From the NCBI RefSeq assembly GCF_963855985.1, contig NC_087095.1, forward strand, positions 14,518,001-14,582,000: a stretch of DNA of 64,000 nt. Direction: 5' to 3'. The position numbers and the translations under genes are program-made. The number at the start of each line of letters is the position of its first letter. The first letter of the stretch is position 1. This DNA comes from Ostrinia nubilalis. Its lineage: Eukaryota > Arthropoda > Insecta > Lepidoptera > Crambidae. This document shows, in pieces, positions 31,308 to 42,113 of the stretch. The notes beneath the pieces are model-generated. The model was not told the origin of the DNA. It made no database searches and saw only the letters and a program-made list of their open reading frames with translations.

Positions 31308-31704
31308 TACAGGGTGACTTTGTTATCAGTATCCAAATTTTTTTAATAAGCTCGTTAGAACAATTTGACAATATAACTTTATCGTAATTATTTTTAATTG
31401 TGGAATTTTTCGCAAAAAAAAAATAATTGAAAGTCTAATTCGCGGGTGCCCATATCTTAAGTTTTAAAGGTTATTGCTTAGTTGCGCTTACCATTATGTC
31501 TATTAAGCTTTGCAGTTAACTGTGTGTACATTTTTTTCCATGAACGAAGCAAATTTTCCACGTGAGTCAATTTGGAAATCGCGCAGCGGATGAAAATAAT
31601 TAAATATGGAGAAAAAAGTTTTGTTTTCTTTACGTAAATCAATTATGTTACTGATTCTGAGTCGATCCTGAAAATTTGGATACTGATACAAAAATCACCC
31701 TGTA
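31308..31704. mobile_element. TA-flanked MITE with CAGGGTGA ends
   Basis: TA then CAGGGTGACTTTGTTATCAG...TATCCAAATTTTT at the left; the complement of CAGGGTGATTTTTGTATCAG...TATCCAAATTTTC at the right, ending at 31702 before TA. TIRs of about 33 bp, roughly 393 bp long, non-coding. The CAGGG/TA pattern matches the Tc1/mariner style of the element at 7101 but the interior differs. Confidence 0.82.
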
Positions 31705-32190
31705 TTTTCTAAATGGAGATACGACTACTTCCACCCGTTTTGAAATGAAATGAAACATCTTCCAAACCGAAAATGGATCAACCATCGTGCTATTTTCCAT
31801 ACGTAGATCACAAATCAAGGTTTTATCGGAGGGTCCGGTGCAGGAAACTATGTATCATAAGTGGGGCATCGATCGCGGGCCAGCTGCAATTTATGGACGG
31901 ACCATGGAGCAGAGGCTTGGGGCGTTGCTGGATATGCTTTGGAATACCAATTAATCTATTTGTAGATTTGTTTTGAGAGAATTTCAGTAACTAAGCATAA
32001 TGGTGTGTTGCAATTTTCTGAAAAGCGCTATTTTGAATTTCAATTCCAAAATAAAGATGTAGTATACAACATGTAAATACGAGTAAGATTACAATGAGTA
32101 AAATAGTGCTGGGATTTGAATTGTTTCAATTCTTCTTAAGGAACTACCTCGGAATACTTACGTCTAATATTTTTTCAAAGTCAAAGTGAT
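31705..32190. other. No gene recognised
   Basis: An open frame at 31773-31976 includes a moderately GC-rich stretch, but no domain is recognisable and alternative frames read equally plausibly. Left unassigned. Confidence 0.4.
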
Positions 32191-32336
32191 TTAAAATAGT
32201 AAGACACGGGTCTTAACGCGACGTTTATTACGTCTGCCTGTGACCACGGCTGCAGCATCGCAGCCGAAACGTCCGTGAGTATGTAATGTAACTCATTAAT
32301 AAACGTCGCGTTAAGACCCGTGTCTTACTATTTTAA
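32191..32336. mobile_element. TTAA-type MITE with 40-bp perfect TIRs
   Basis: TTAAAATAGTAAGACACGGG..TCTTAACGCGACGTTTATTA (32191-32230) is exactly complementary to 32297-32336. The outermost four bases are TTAA on both sides, consistent with TTAA duplication and element ends AATAGTAAG. The 66-bp middle contains ACCACGGCTGCAGC and CGCAGCCGAAACGTC, itself partly self-complementary. Perfect arms suggest a young copy. Confidence 0.85.
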
Positions 32337-32515
32337 TTGAAATGGAACGCGAAAGTTTTAAATCAAAGTGATTTATTTATTTATAGATAGTTTTAGTTTA
32401 TTTGTTGAGGCTAAACTTCCAGCCTTTTCCGGCCTCTAGGTGATGTATTTTCATTTTGTAAAAAATAATTTTTCAAGGTTTAAGATAATTTAAAGTTAAA
32501 TACATGATATTCGCA

Positions 32516-32694
32516 ACTTTAATACTAACAGTATTAAAGAGGCGATAGAGCGGAACCAAGGCTCCAAAGTGTTCGCAAGAGACAACTCTATTGGGCAAAG
32601 CCAGCTGACGAAGCTAACGACGGCGGACGGTAGTGTAACGTCAACAACAGCCGAGGTTCTGGGTGAGATCGAGAGGTTTTATGGACAGCTATAT
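32516..32694 (+). pseudogene. RTE protein fragment upstream of insertion
   Basis: Reads a conserved linker of RTE proteins: SIKEAIERNQGSKVF and GQSQLTKLTTADGSV, ending EIERFYGQLY at the insertion point. The frame resumes at YTSVTKPVD after 33769. The Y codon straddles the duplicated ATAT, showing one broken ORF. No start codon belongs to this fragment. Confidence 0.85.
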
Positions 32695-33772
32695 CCTCCT
32701 GAGACCCAGACCCCTAAAAATTGTCGGATTGTATTGAATTTTGGAAGGCAGGCTAAGTTTCATATGTACAACTAACAAAAAATGCGAAAAAAAATCTAGC
32801 CCCCCTACATACGCCAAAATGGGGGGTGTCACCAGTGACACTACGGGTTTCAAAGACATTAAAACGGGCTTGAATTAATTAATATTTTAATTACTTCAGG
32901 TATGGTAAAATAGGTGTTTTTAGTTTCAAATTGATCTGCAATTGTTTAGAATCATAAGATTTACTTTTTAAAAGCTTTTATTGAACTTGTTATTACAAAC
33001 TTTAATTTAACTTGCAATAAATGTGTGAATGTATGTTTGAGTAAAATCTTGGAAGCTGAATTAGAGCTACTTCCTGCCAACCGATTGAGCTGAAATTTTG
33101 CATAGACATGTAACTCAGATGAAACTTCAATATAATGAGGTCATGGAGCTGATCTGATGATGGAGACGGAAGGTAGCCATAGAAACTCTGTGACTAAACC
33201 ATGTAACTCTGTCGAGTTTTGACTCATTTGATTGGTATTGACAAGTACTCTGGTCTTGGATGATATCCAGGGTCTGATCTGAGGATGGAGCATCAATTTT
33301 TTCATCATCTGTCTCATCAAAGTTGCATAACATTGACTTGACGTTACCATCAGACAATCCTAAAAATGACAATATTTCAAGTCACGAGTGCCCAAAGTGT
33401 CACCAGTGACACTTGAATTAATTGACGAAAATACTTATTACAATAGAAACATTTTAATAGTTTTATCGCACAATCTGAGAGATATATTATCGTAGCACAC
33501 AAAAAATACAAAAGAATACCAAAAAACTTGTTTTAAATAATATTTTCTTTTCTTGGAATGTGTCATGTCGGAGGTCGCGCGAATTCAAAATTTCAGTTAA
33601 TGTTTACAAAATCAAAAACCCTTTCGTGAAAGGCATAGCAATTTTTTGGATATGTGACATATTCCAACGTTTCAGACACTTTTATTAATTTTCATAAATA
33701 CCAATAAATGGCGCTGTAAAAAAAATATATACTCAAGTGTCACGAGTGACACCGGGGGTCTCAGGAGGATAT
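32691..33772 (-). mobile_element. 1074-bp TIR element inserted in the RTE ORF
   Basis: CCTCCTGAGACCC (32695-32707) is exactly complementary to GGGTCTCAGGAGG (33756-33768), with ATAT on both sides (32691-32694, 33769-33772). Removing the insert and one ATAT leaves a continuous RTE reading frame, which proves both ends. Three copies of the palindrome GTGTCACNAGTGACAC occur: about 32826-32841, 33398-33413 and 33738-33753. A minus-strand ORF (33372-33127) starts with an acidic LSDGNVKSMLCNFDETDDE, reminiscent of the N-terminus of piggyBac-like transposases, but the ATAT duplication is not TTAA. Superfamily unresolved; possible 4-bp-target groups include Sola or Chapaev. Confidence 0.8.
33127..33372 (-). 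pseudogene. Possible transposase N-terminal remnant, 81 aa
   Basis: Lies inside the 1074-bp TIR element, oriented inward from its right end. The protein has an acidic start (FDETDDEKIDAPSSDQ) then polar sequence and ends without a catalytic domain. Acidic leaders of this type precede the DDD domain in piggyBac-like transposases, but I cannot confirm homology. It could equally be non-coding filler. Confidence 0.35.
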
Positions 33773-35352
33773 ACCTCGGTCACCAAACCCGTTGATAGCT
33801 CAACTTCAGATCCAAGAGCTAAGCTAACTCGACACTATACCGAAGATATCCCGGACATCAGCCTATACGAGATTAGGATGGCTCTCAAACAGCTAAAGAA
33901 CAACAAGGCACCGGGTGATGACGGAATAACATCGGAGCTTCTGAATGCGGGTGGAACACCGATACTGAAAGTCCTTCAGAGACTCTTTAACTCCGTCCTA
34001 CTCCAGGGAACTACGCCAGAGGCATGGAACAGAAGCGTGGTGGTGCTCTTCTTCAAGAAAGGTGATAAGACCTTGCTGAAGAATTACAGACCCATCTCGC
34101 TTCTGAGTCATGTCTACAAACTGTTTTCGAGAGTCATCACGAACCGTCTCGCGCGTAGGTTCGATGACTTCCAGCCTCCCGAACAAGCCGGATTCCGAAA
34201 AGGTTATAGTACCATAGACCACATCCATACGCTGCGGCAGGTTATACAGAAGACTGAGGAGTATAACTTGCCACTATGCTTGGCGTTCGTGGACTATGAG
34301 AAGGCCTTCGATTCGATTGAGACTTGGGCAGTGTTACAATCTCTCCAGCGGTGCCGTATTGACTATCGGTATATCGAGGTGCTGAAGTGCTTGTACAAAA
34401 ACGCCACCATGTCGGTCCGAGTACAGGAGCAGAGCACGAGGGCGATTCCACTGCAGCGAGGCGTTAGGCAGGGAGATGTTATATCTCCGAAACTGTTCAC
34501 CGCTGCATTGGAAGACGCTTTCAAACTCCTGGAATGGAAAGGATTCGGCATAAACATTAATGGCGAGTACATCACTCACCTTCGGTTTGCCGACGATATT
34601 GTGGTCATGGCAGAATCGTTGGAAGATCTTGGCACAATGCTCGAAGACCTTAATCGAGTTTCCCAACAGGTAGGCCTGAGGATGAACATGGACAAAACGA
34701 AGCTTATGTCGAATGTCCATGTTACGCCCTACCCAGTTTCAGTTGGGAGCTCAATTCTCGAGATTGTCGACAAGTATGTCTACCTCGGACAACGATTCAG
34801 CTAGGTAGGTCCAATTTCGAGAAGGAGGTCAATCGTCGAATCCAACTCGGCTGGGCAGCGTTCGGGAAACTACGCAACATCTTTTCGTCCAAATTACCTC
34901 AATGCCTGAAGACTAGAGTGTATAACCAATGTGTGTTACCAGTGATAACTTATGGCTCGGAAACGTGGCCTCTCACTATAGGCCTTATACAGAAGCTCAA
35001 AGTTGCACAGCGTGCTATGGAGAGGGCTATGCTTGGTGTTTCTTTGCGAGATCGAATCAGAAATGAGGAGATCCGTAAACGAACCAAAGTCGCTGACATA
35101 GCCCGACGTATTAGCAAGCTGAAGTGGCAATGGGCAGGGCACATAGTACGCAGAACTGACGGCCGATGGGGCAGAAAGGTTCTGGAATGGAGGCCGCGTA
35201 CCGGAAAACGCAGCGTGGGACGTCCACCTACAAGGTGGACCGACGACATCGTAAAGGTAGCAGGGAAGCGCTGGACGCAGGCCGCTACCAATCGATCAAC
35301 ATGGAAAGCATTGGGGGAGGCCTATGTTCAGCAGTGGACGTCCTGTGGCTGA
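33773..35352 (+). pseudogene. RTE reverse transcriptase, frameshifted
   Basis: Open from the end of the insertion to 34804, then continuing in another frame to the stop at 35350-35352. Reverse-transcriptase landmarks: KNNKAPGDDGITSELL, FRPISLL-type block as KNYRPISLLSHVYKL, QAGFRKGYSTIDHI, LAFVDYEKAFDSI (motif A), GVRQGDVISPKLF (motif B) and RFADDIVVMAE (motif C, about 34583-34612). After YVYLGQ near 34790 one base appears missing, throwing the frame; the correct frame then carries the thumb and the C-terminal W..GHI.RR..GRW and GKRSVGRPPTRW blocks to VQQWTSCG. It is non-functional because of truncation, insertion and frameshift. Confidence 0.9.
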
Positions 35353-35368
35353 AATGATGATGATGATG

Positions 35369-35824
35369 AAAGTTAAATAATTCAATACAAGAGCTACAGA
35401 TGTTTACACAAAGCGCAACACTAATATGGACCAAAAACAAAAATCTTGAAGGTACTTCCGAAACTTCTAAATCTTCATTATTGTCACTACTACAGATATT
35501 GATGTCGTTTAAGCTCTGAATAAGACACATATTACTGACACGTATTGCAAGTTTAAGCAATGTTGGAATCCACTCAATTTTGGACCAGACACTCATATCT
35601 CGAAGGTCAACATAATTATCGACATTCAATTTGTAGTTTACAAATCCGGAATTTCTTCTCAGCACTGGCCCATTTGTTGTCCTGAAGCAGTGGTAGGGTT
35701 AATACTGGGACGTGTAAAAGTGCTTTTTTAAAGCCTATTTACAGAAATAAATGAGTTTTATGAGTTTAAACTATCGACAAAGCTATTATTTAGCTTTACT
35801 ATTTAATCTTGACAGAGAACACTA
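35369..35824. other. Unassigned stretch with open minus-strand frame
   Basis: On the minus strand about 95 codons (35665-35380) stay open with a mixed composition (VWSKIEWIPTLLKLAIRVSN) before running into the antisense RTE tail as poly-His. No domain is recognised. It may be a fragment of an unknown transposase or a chance frame. The segment at 35675-35720 (GCAGTGGTAGGGTTAATACT) resembles the end of a dispersed repeat. Confidence 0.35.
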
Positions 35825-36312
35825 TCTATACTTATAATAAATCTGTAGAGAGGTCAATTCTGTACATGAAATATATTTTCAAAATAACTATCAGGGGGTG
35901 ATTAGTGATCGATACTGATGCCAAAAATGCAATCAGTAAAATTTTTGTCTGTCTGTCTGTCTGTATGTTCCTTATAGAAACAAAAACTACTTGACGGATT
36001 TTAACGAAACTTGGTACAATTATTCTTCATACTCCTGGGCAGGTTATAGTATACTTAGGAATTCCCACGGGAACGGGATTAGCGGGAAAATCATTTTGTA
36101 TGAAAAATCTAAACCGCTTAAGTTAGACGCTTGAAATTTGGCATGCAGGTACCTTAGTAAACGTAAAGCTTAGTTGCAACAGGATATTGCAAAATTCCCA
36201 CGGGAACGGGAGTTAGCGGGAAAAAACATTTGTATGAAAAAATCTAAACCGCGTAAGATAGATGAAGGGGTAAAACGGGATCCACGCGTACGAAGTCGCG
36301 GGCGGCCGCTAG
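35825..36312 (+). mobile_element. Non-autonomous Helitron H2
   Basis: TCTATACTTATAATAAATCTG after A, GCGGGCGGCCGCTAG before T. 488 bp. Two units of the 133-134 bp internal repeat (landmarks at about 36065 and 36198) and a shorter (CTGT)n tract than H1. Otherwise almost identical to H1 and H3. Confidence 0.92.
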
Positions 36313-37246
36313 TTGGTAATAATTATTAAACTTTATTTTGCAATAGGTTGAATTTTAGAAAGACTTACGAAACTTCTTAGCGGTCATGATTTGTGACAAT
36401 TCTTAATAACTGTTCATTGAATTAATTTAAATATTTAGAACAAGTTTATTCTGTAATTATTATCTATTGTAAGGTATTCTCTATTGCAGAAACAACTAAA
36501 CATAAAGCGGACATGGAAGTGTGGAATTTATCAAAGAGTTTGGTATTTACACAAGCTCTGTGGTTTCACTCCTATCCTACAAATTAACAAATGTATGTAC
36601 ATATTAAATTGTTCATGCAACAAAACTAATGATCGTTTACCATTTTGTGGTCGCGTTTAAATTTCATAATTTTCAACAACGTATGTGTTACAGTCAAACA
36701 CTAAACCACTGACTTTGTGAGTTCAAAACAATAATATAAAAATTTCAACATTTTAGGTTAGATAGGTATTGTACGGCAGATAATATTCTACCACATTTAT
36801 TACCCAATCTATTAACTAATTATCAACTTATACGGCGTCAATCAGCTGAAATATTTCAAGAAATTGTCAAGATCTTGTCTAAAGGCCGTTTAAGAATGTT
36901 GTGAAGAAGTCAATTGACTACGTTTTGAAATAATAATATTTAGTTGTTAATTGACTTAGTAAGAACTATTTTACCAACTTGCTTATGTTTTGAAATTATT
37001 TTAACTGATTGTTTGATTGTGACTAGTTTCCATTGGAAGCAACAGCTTAACAGAAGTTAACAAACTTAATGATAGTCAAATTTTTTTTTGTCATAGAAAG
37101 CATTATAACACCGAACAAAACTAAACGATCCAATCTTGGATATGAAATTCAGATAGGTATTAAAACCCAACGTCGTTATGTAACTTACCTACGGAATTTA
37201 ATAAGCTAATAATCTTCTCAATCAATCAATATTACTACGAGCTGAA
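36313..37246. other. No gene recognised
   Basis: AT-rich, no TIR pair, RNA gene or supported ORF. Confidence 0.4.
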
Positions 37247-37387
37247 TAATAGTCCAGTCAATAAAGCATTATAGATGGAAATCCGTGGAACACAATTTTT
37301 GACTTCGGGACTTTATTTAGACTAGTTAGGAGGTGAACATAGCAAAAGTCCCCGCCCTTAGCCCTTGAGCCGCCGGAGAGAGGGGGG

Positions 37388-37393
37388 TATAAA
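37388..37393 (+). promoter_or_regulatory. TATA-like box in left arm of foldback element
   Basis: GGGGGGTATAAAGG, 40 bp upstream of the ATG at 37433. The matching place in the right arm reads TTTAAA on the minus strand (38482-38487), one base away from TATAAA. Inference only; no transcript data. Confidence 0.4.
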
Positions 37394-37432
37394 GGTACCA
37401 CTTTTCGGTTTTTTGCTTAATCCTCGGAAACT

Positions 37433-37597
37433 ATGCGTCCTAGTGACATGACTACTATGAACCAAAAAAAGCTTATTCAATTTGCTACAAGTGAGATAGT
37501 CAAGTTTTTCTATATCTTGTATAGTGTTCGCGGCATCTGCTCTAGAAGGTCTGTAATATTGGAAATTTTATTTTTGTCTTATAGTTCCCATCATTAG
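37433..37597 (+). CDS. Mini-ORF in left arm of foldback element, 54 aa
   Basis: Starts MRPSDMTTMNQKKLIQFAT and stops at 37595-37597. The right arm encodes the same protein start on the minus strand (38442 downward) with only two differences over the first 50 or so residues, then the ends diverge through an indel. No domain, signal peptide or family recognised; the middle is hydrophobic (FFYILYSV). It may be a real element-encoded peptide or simply open sequence shared because the arms are copies. Confidence 0.3.
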   Translation: MRPSDMTTMNQKKLIQFATSEIVKFFYILYSVRGICSRRSVILEILFLSYSSHH

Positions 37598-38253
37598 AAA
37601 ATCGACTAAATCAACATTGAACTAATATTCTAGACATGCGGGAGCATGTTAAGCCTAGTTCCAGGGAGGGGACTGCACCGTGCGTATATTTAGACGAACC
37701 ACTTGGAGCCACTTTTGACTCCTCATCACTCAAAAAGTACTGTGCATTAACACTTCAAATTTGGCTCATCTGTTGAGACTTGCAAGATAAACATCAGCTT
37801 CAAATTTCATAAACATACCTCAAGCGGTTCTTTAGGTATTGACGTCCAAAAATCTACATGGCTGACCTATAAGACCAAATTCTAACCACTTCCAGATGAC
37901 CTTGAAGGTTCAAATTTGGCATCCAGATAGGTAGTTGTGTAAATACAAAGGAACAAATAAAAAATCACACAATTTTAATATTTCACTGGTGATAGATAGA
38001 TTTTAGTGCTCTAAATGTCGATTTTTGAACGTCAATACTTAAATAACCGCTTGAGGTATATTTTTGAAATTTAAAGCTGATGTTTATCTTGCAAGTCTCA
38101 ACACATGAGCCAAATTTGAAGTGTTAATGCACAGTACTTTTTGAGTGATGAGGAGTCAAAAGTGGTTCCAAGTGGTTCGTCTAAATATACGCACGGTGCA
38201 GTGCCCTCCCTGGAACTAGGCTTAACATGCTCCCGCATGTCTAGAATATTAGC

Positions 38254-38442
38254 TCAATGTTGATTTAGTCGATTTTCTCCTGATGGGAACATGTAAGACA
38301 AAAATAAAATTTCCAATATTACAGACCTTCTAGAGCAGATGCCGCGAAAACTATACAAGATATAGAAAAACTTGACTATCTCACCTGTAGCAAATTGAAT
38401 AAGCTTTTTTTGGTTCATAGTAGTCATGTCACTAGGACGCAT
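38254..38442 (-). CDS. Mini-ORF in right arm of foldback element, 62 aa
   Basis: Mirror copy of the 37433 ORF: begins MRPSDMTTMNQKKLIQFAT, with hydrophobic FFYILYSFRGICSRRSVILE and a C-terminus (ENRLNQH) that the left arm lacks. Preceded on the minus strand by a T-rich leader and TTTAAA. The two mini-ORFs face each other across the spacer. Function unknown. Confidence 0.3.
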   Translation of the reverse strand: MRPSDMTTMNQKKLIQFATGEIVKFFYILYSFRGICSRRSVILEILFLSYMFPSGENRLNQH

Positions 38443-38779
38443 AGTTACCGAGGATTAAGCGAAAAACCGAAAAGTGGTACCTTTAAACCCCCCTCTCCCC
38501 GCCGGCTTAAGGGCTAAGGGCGGGGACTTTTGCTATGTTCACCTCCTAACTAGTCTAAATAAAGTCCCGAGGTCAGAAATTGTGTTCCATGGATTTCTCT
38601 CTACACCGTCGTTAAAGCATTCATTGACTGGACTATAAACCATCTATTCTATCAACTTAATCCCATTGATATTCAGGAATATTAAGAGCTCTTGTTCAGC
38701 AAATATGTCCTTTAATACCTTTTAATACCAACTAGCATCACGTCGAAACATGTAGGTAAGTATCGGTATGTGATTTTGA

Positions 38780-39000
38780 ACTCATCATCATCATCAACAG
38801 CCCTTTACAGTTCACTGGTTGACTATGAGCCTCTTCCACTATTTTTCCTTAATCTCCACGCTTGGCAGGCGGGTTGGAGATCGCTGGACAAAAGCCTCCC
38901 CCAAGGTTTTCCACAATGAACGGTCTTGCGCTGCCCGCATCCAGGCTCCTCCCGCGACCTCTTTACTAGATCATCGGTCCACCTAGTAGGAGGCCTGCCC
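38780..39000 (-). repeat. LINE-related tail, minus strand
   Basis: The complement contains CGATCTCCAACCCGCCTGCC and ends in an (ATG)n-like tail (ATCATCATCATC at 38784). GGTCTTGCGCTGCCCGC and GACCTCTTTACTAGATCATC also resemble recurrent LINE wording. No intact frame. Confidence 0.55.
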
Positions 39001-39027
39001 ACTCTACATCTTCCAGCCTGTGGTCGC

Positions 39028-39085
39028 TACTCGAGGCTTTTGTCCAGCAGTGGACGTAATTTGGCTGAAACGAACGAATGAACGA
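39028..39085 (+). repeat. RTE-like LINE 3' fragment
   Basis: GAGGCTTTTGTCCAGCAGTG then GACGTAATTTGGCTGAAACG matches the end of the fragment at 6200-6245. It directly follows a minus-strand LINE tail, giving two tails in opposite orientation. Confidence 0.65.
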
Positions 39086-39089
39086 ACTG

Positions 39090-41260
39090 CTGCTGATTTG
39101 GAACTAATTAAATTAAATTCTATACCTCTGATTTCTCCTTGCCTGCTACATGTGTTTTGAAGACTAGCGTAACAAATGTATGTTTGCGACCTGAACGGCG
39201 ACCGCGCCATAAATCCGTATCGTCGGCAAATTCAATAAGCTGCTTCCGATGGCTAACAAACGATGTTGTAGAAATTTCTAAAGTTCAGTCAATAAGTGGA
39301 AAGAAATAACAGATGGGGACGGTAATTTGTGGGCGCGCTCGAGTGTTAATAAAGATAAATTGAAAAAACCTATTAATGTATACGACCTTTAGTTTTGGCA
39401 TTTAGTGTGCCGAGGGAAAAAATACAATGAGCTTTAGGATGAGGAAGTAATCTTAAAGGAGTACATACTTTGACAATCTCAAGCGCAAAAATTTTACAAT
39501 CCATGTCAACAAAATTAAATTGCATTTAGGTACTTGCAGTTAATATGAGATCTGAATCCGTACTTAAGACTGAACCCAGTTTGAGCGTCGTTTCGTAATT
39601 CTAGCCCCAATCAGAAAATGCCATTGAAAATTAGATCAATAAATTGCAAAATCGTTTGTTAACCGGAAGTAGTTTTCGACTCTGTCAGTTTTGTGTCATA
39701 ACAAAATAACCCGAATCATTCGAGAAGAAAAATAAACTATTTTCTATATTTCTTTAATTTGTGAACCGTACAAGAAAAAAAGCTCGCGTTTACATAATAA
39801 CCCTAGCGGTTAGCGGAGCACATTGATTAACCGGGCGATTTATTAGAAAATTATTCAAGAGCTTTTAAGTGTTGAGTGGATTTATCTATACGGAGTACAC
39901 ACTTGTTTCAATTCAAATCAATTTGTTTTGTTTACGTTTGCGTAAGTAGGTTAACTATTGATTTAAGCTCCATATGAATTAAATAAATGAACCGTAGTCA
40001 CGAACGTCTATAAGTATTGTCCAATGATAAAGTCTAGCTGACTCTCTCGATTCAAAGGTTATGTGTTCATTTAATCATTAATCGTTAAATGAAAATATTT
40101 TTGTTAGCCATTTCAGATGGCAATGGGTAAAACGCGAGGGACTAAGTAGGCAAGTGTGACTACAGTTCCAAACAAGAATAGAGAGAAGAATCTATTTTCT
40201 AAAATTTATTTATTGCTTTTTCTGTGAACAGTTTGCAGTTGTCAGGGCATAAAATTCGTTACAACAGATTGCTCATATTGAGCATGCAATATTAAATTGT
40301 ACGGACGACGCCACATCAAGACAACCTTATTAGAATGCACGACGTTTTAGCGTATGTGAGAAATACGTAATGAGGTAGAGACACAATATTCTCACGTTAA
40401 CACAAGTTTAGCGAGGTTGCATCAGTCCCAAACTATTCATAAACGTCATAACGTTACAAGATGTATTCAAAATGTGTTTATTAGTATTACTATTCACGTA
40501 CAATGTTACGTACTCGTGTGAATTTCAAAACGCTGCACCTGATTTCATGTCAGACCACCCTGACAAAGACAGGTTGTGTATTAGCGATGCATTAGCCATT
40601 AGTGCATGTAACAAAGTTTGAACTGTGTCTGCTCCATCGACAGGTGAACTTTACGGTAGCCTATGCAGAACAGTTAGGACACAGGTTTAGAAATAGTAAT
40701 AAAAATTTTGTTTTTTGTAAATACTTACCTTTTTTCCTTCTTTCATCTCTGAAAGTAACTCTATCCGGCTGTACATTATTTTTTTCAACTGAAAATAGTT
40801 TAAATTTTGTCACAGAAACATTATCATTTCTGAAATTACAGTTAAACAATGAAAATACATGACGTATGCTTTGGTATTAAATAAATTTAGTTTCATAATA
40901 ATTTATTATTGATGATTTCGCTACACTTTCGCTATTTTCTACGTCAGTCTGAATTTCACATGATGAAGCCGGGGTCGTGGTTTTCATTGACATCACTTTT
41001 CATACTCAAATGTTTTCCAAATGAACTGGAGGTTGTATTTATACTTTACCTACGTGTTAGTTAGACGTGTGTACAAACTTGGCAGTTGATGGCACATTAA
41101 TGATGCATGCGAACACTGTGGATTGTACAGCAAACGACGTGACATCTTTAATACTGATACATTTAATGTCACATAATGTTATATGTCAAATTACCTCCTA
41201 TACGATTCATAGGCGAGGTTATTCCGCACCTTTATGATAAGTTGTACTGTGTCTTGAATA
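39090..41260. other. Long stretch without recognisable features
   Basis: About 2.2 kb of AT-rich DNA. The 86-codon frame at 40602-40862 has no recognisable domain. No TIR pair found. Confidence 0.4.
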
Positions 41261-41263
41261 GGA

Positions 41264-41387
41264 CAGTCAGCGTCAAATAGTTCGTGACATCCAAAGTGGC
41301 CAAAAAGTTAACAAAACAACCTTTTTTCAATTGTAATAAAGACGCGTTGCGAACTTTTTGGCTACTTTGGGTGACAAGAACTGACTG
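41264..41387. mobile_element. Palindromic MITE family T4, copy 2
   Basis: Left CAGTCAGCGTCAAATAGTTC...CCAAAGTGGCCAAAAAGTT; right AACTTTTTGGCTACTTTGGG...GAACTGACTG in complementary order. About 124 bp. The target duplication is not evident. Confidence 0.65.
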
Positions 41388-42113
41388 AATCTGAATCCAC
41401 GCTGACTTTTTGTGAAATGATGATTGTCTGATTGACTTTTCTGAGACTGCCTTGATATTGTCCACCAACTTTTGGTTGGTTTTCGGTAAGTATTCAGTTT
41501 AAAAAATACTTTTAATATGAATCTCCAGTTTCGATAACGACACAAATATGTTTGAAAGCTATGTTAAAAAGATTTAAAACCTGCATAATATACCTGGTAC
41601 TATTCCCACCTCTCGTTCCCACCGCTGCAACTCCTGTGTAGCCATAAAAGATACAGAAAACCCATCAGATAAACCATCAATTGAGAATCCTGAAAATAAT
41701 TGAAAACATACTTTAAAGGAACTTCCTCGTCCATACAATTTGACAAGTCAACAAGGGCCTAATTCCTTGAGTTGCCATTTGGGCTGAACTCACGCTTCCG
41801 ATGATTGTGTTAAGTACATAAGGGCTTTGTTTACACGGCCTTAATCAATAGTCTAAGCCCCTAAGGGTACACGGTCTTAGATTCAAATGAAACGGTGAGG
41901 CAGTTGCACATTCTGACGGCCATAAAAGTGAAAGAACACTTTGGTATTTTTGCAATGTAGGCCGTCTTGAAACCTGCCTATACGAGAATAATTATCTCCA
42001 TGTATTTCATCAAAAACTGTGAAGTTAAAACGTCCGTGTTCTAATGTGCAAGTTACATAAACCTTATAAAAAGGCAAAAAAATCACCCCACGACAAATTC
42101 TTATCATGGTATG
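41388..42113. other. No gene recognised
   Basis: AT-rich. The minus-strand frame at 41883-42107 has no recognisable features. Confidence 0.4.

Larger units (their letters stand above)
32516..35368 (+). mobile_element. 5'-truncated RTE-type LINE, interrupted
   Basis: Coding sequence of an RTE-clade LINE from just upstream of the reverse-transcriptase domain to the C-terminus, followed by a (ATG)n 3' tail at about 35354-35368. The endonuclease and the 5' end are missing. The element is split by a 1074-bp insertion at 32695-33768 and frameshifted near 34790. It is the longest of at least nine RTE tail copies in the window and serves as their reference. Confidence 0.9.
37247..38638. mobile_element. 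1.39-kb long inverted-repeat (foldback) element
   Basis: Left arm about 37250-37855 and right arm about 38019-38635 are mutual reverse complements over some 600 bp with scattered substitutions and small indels. The spacer is about 163 bp. Ends are TAGTCCAGTCAAT and ATTGACTGGACTA, flanked by TAA on both sides (37247-37249, 38636-38638). Each arm holds, reading inward, a C/G-rich block (AGTCCCCGCCCTTAGCCC), a TATA-like box and a short ORF with matching start. No transposase is recognised. The 3-bp TAA suggests PIF/Harbinger-type mobilisation, but the arm length is unusual for a MITE. Confidence 0.9.

Noticed and set aside
35285..35665. 126-codon minus-strand ORF
   Set aside because: Its last part is antisense to the RTE tail (poly-His from the ATG repeat). 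The first part remains unassigned and is described as such.
37247..38638. Polinton/Maverick terminal repeats
   Set aside because: Arms are long enough, but the flanks show a 3-bp TAA rather than a 6-bp duplication, and there is no polymerase or integrase between the arms.
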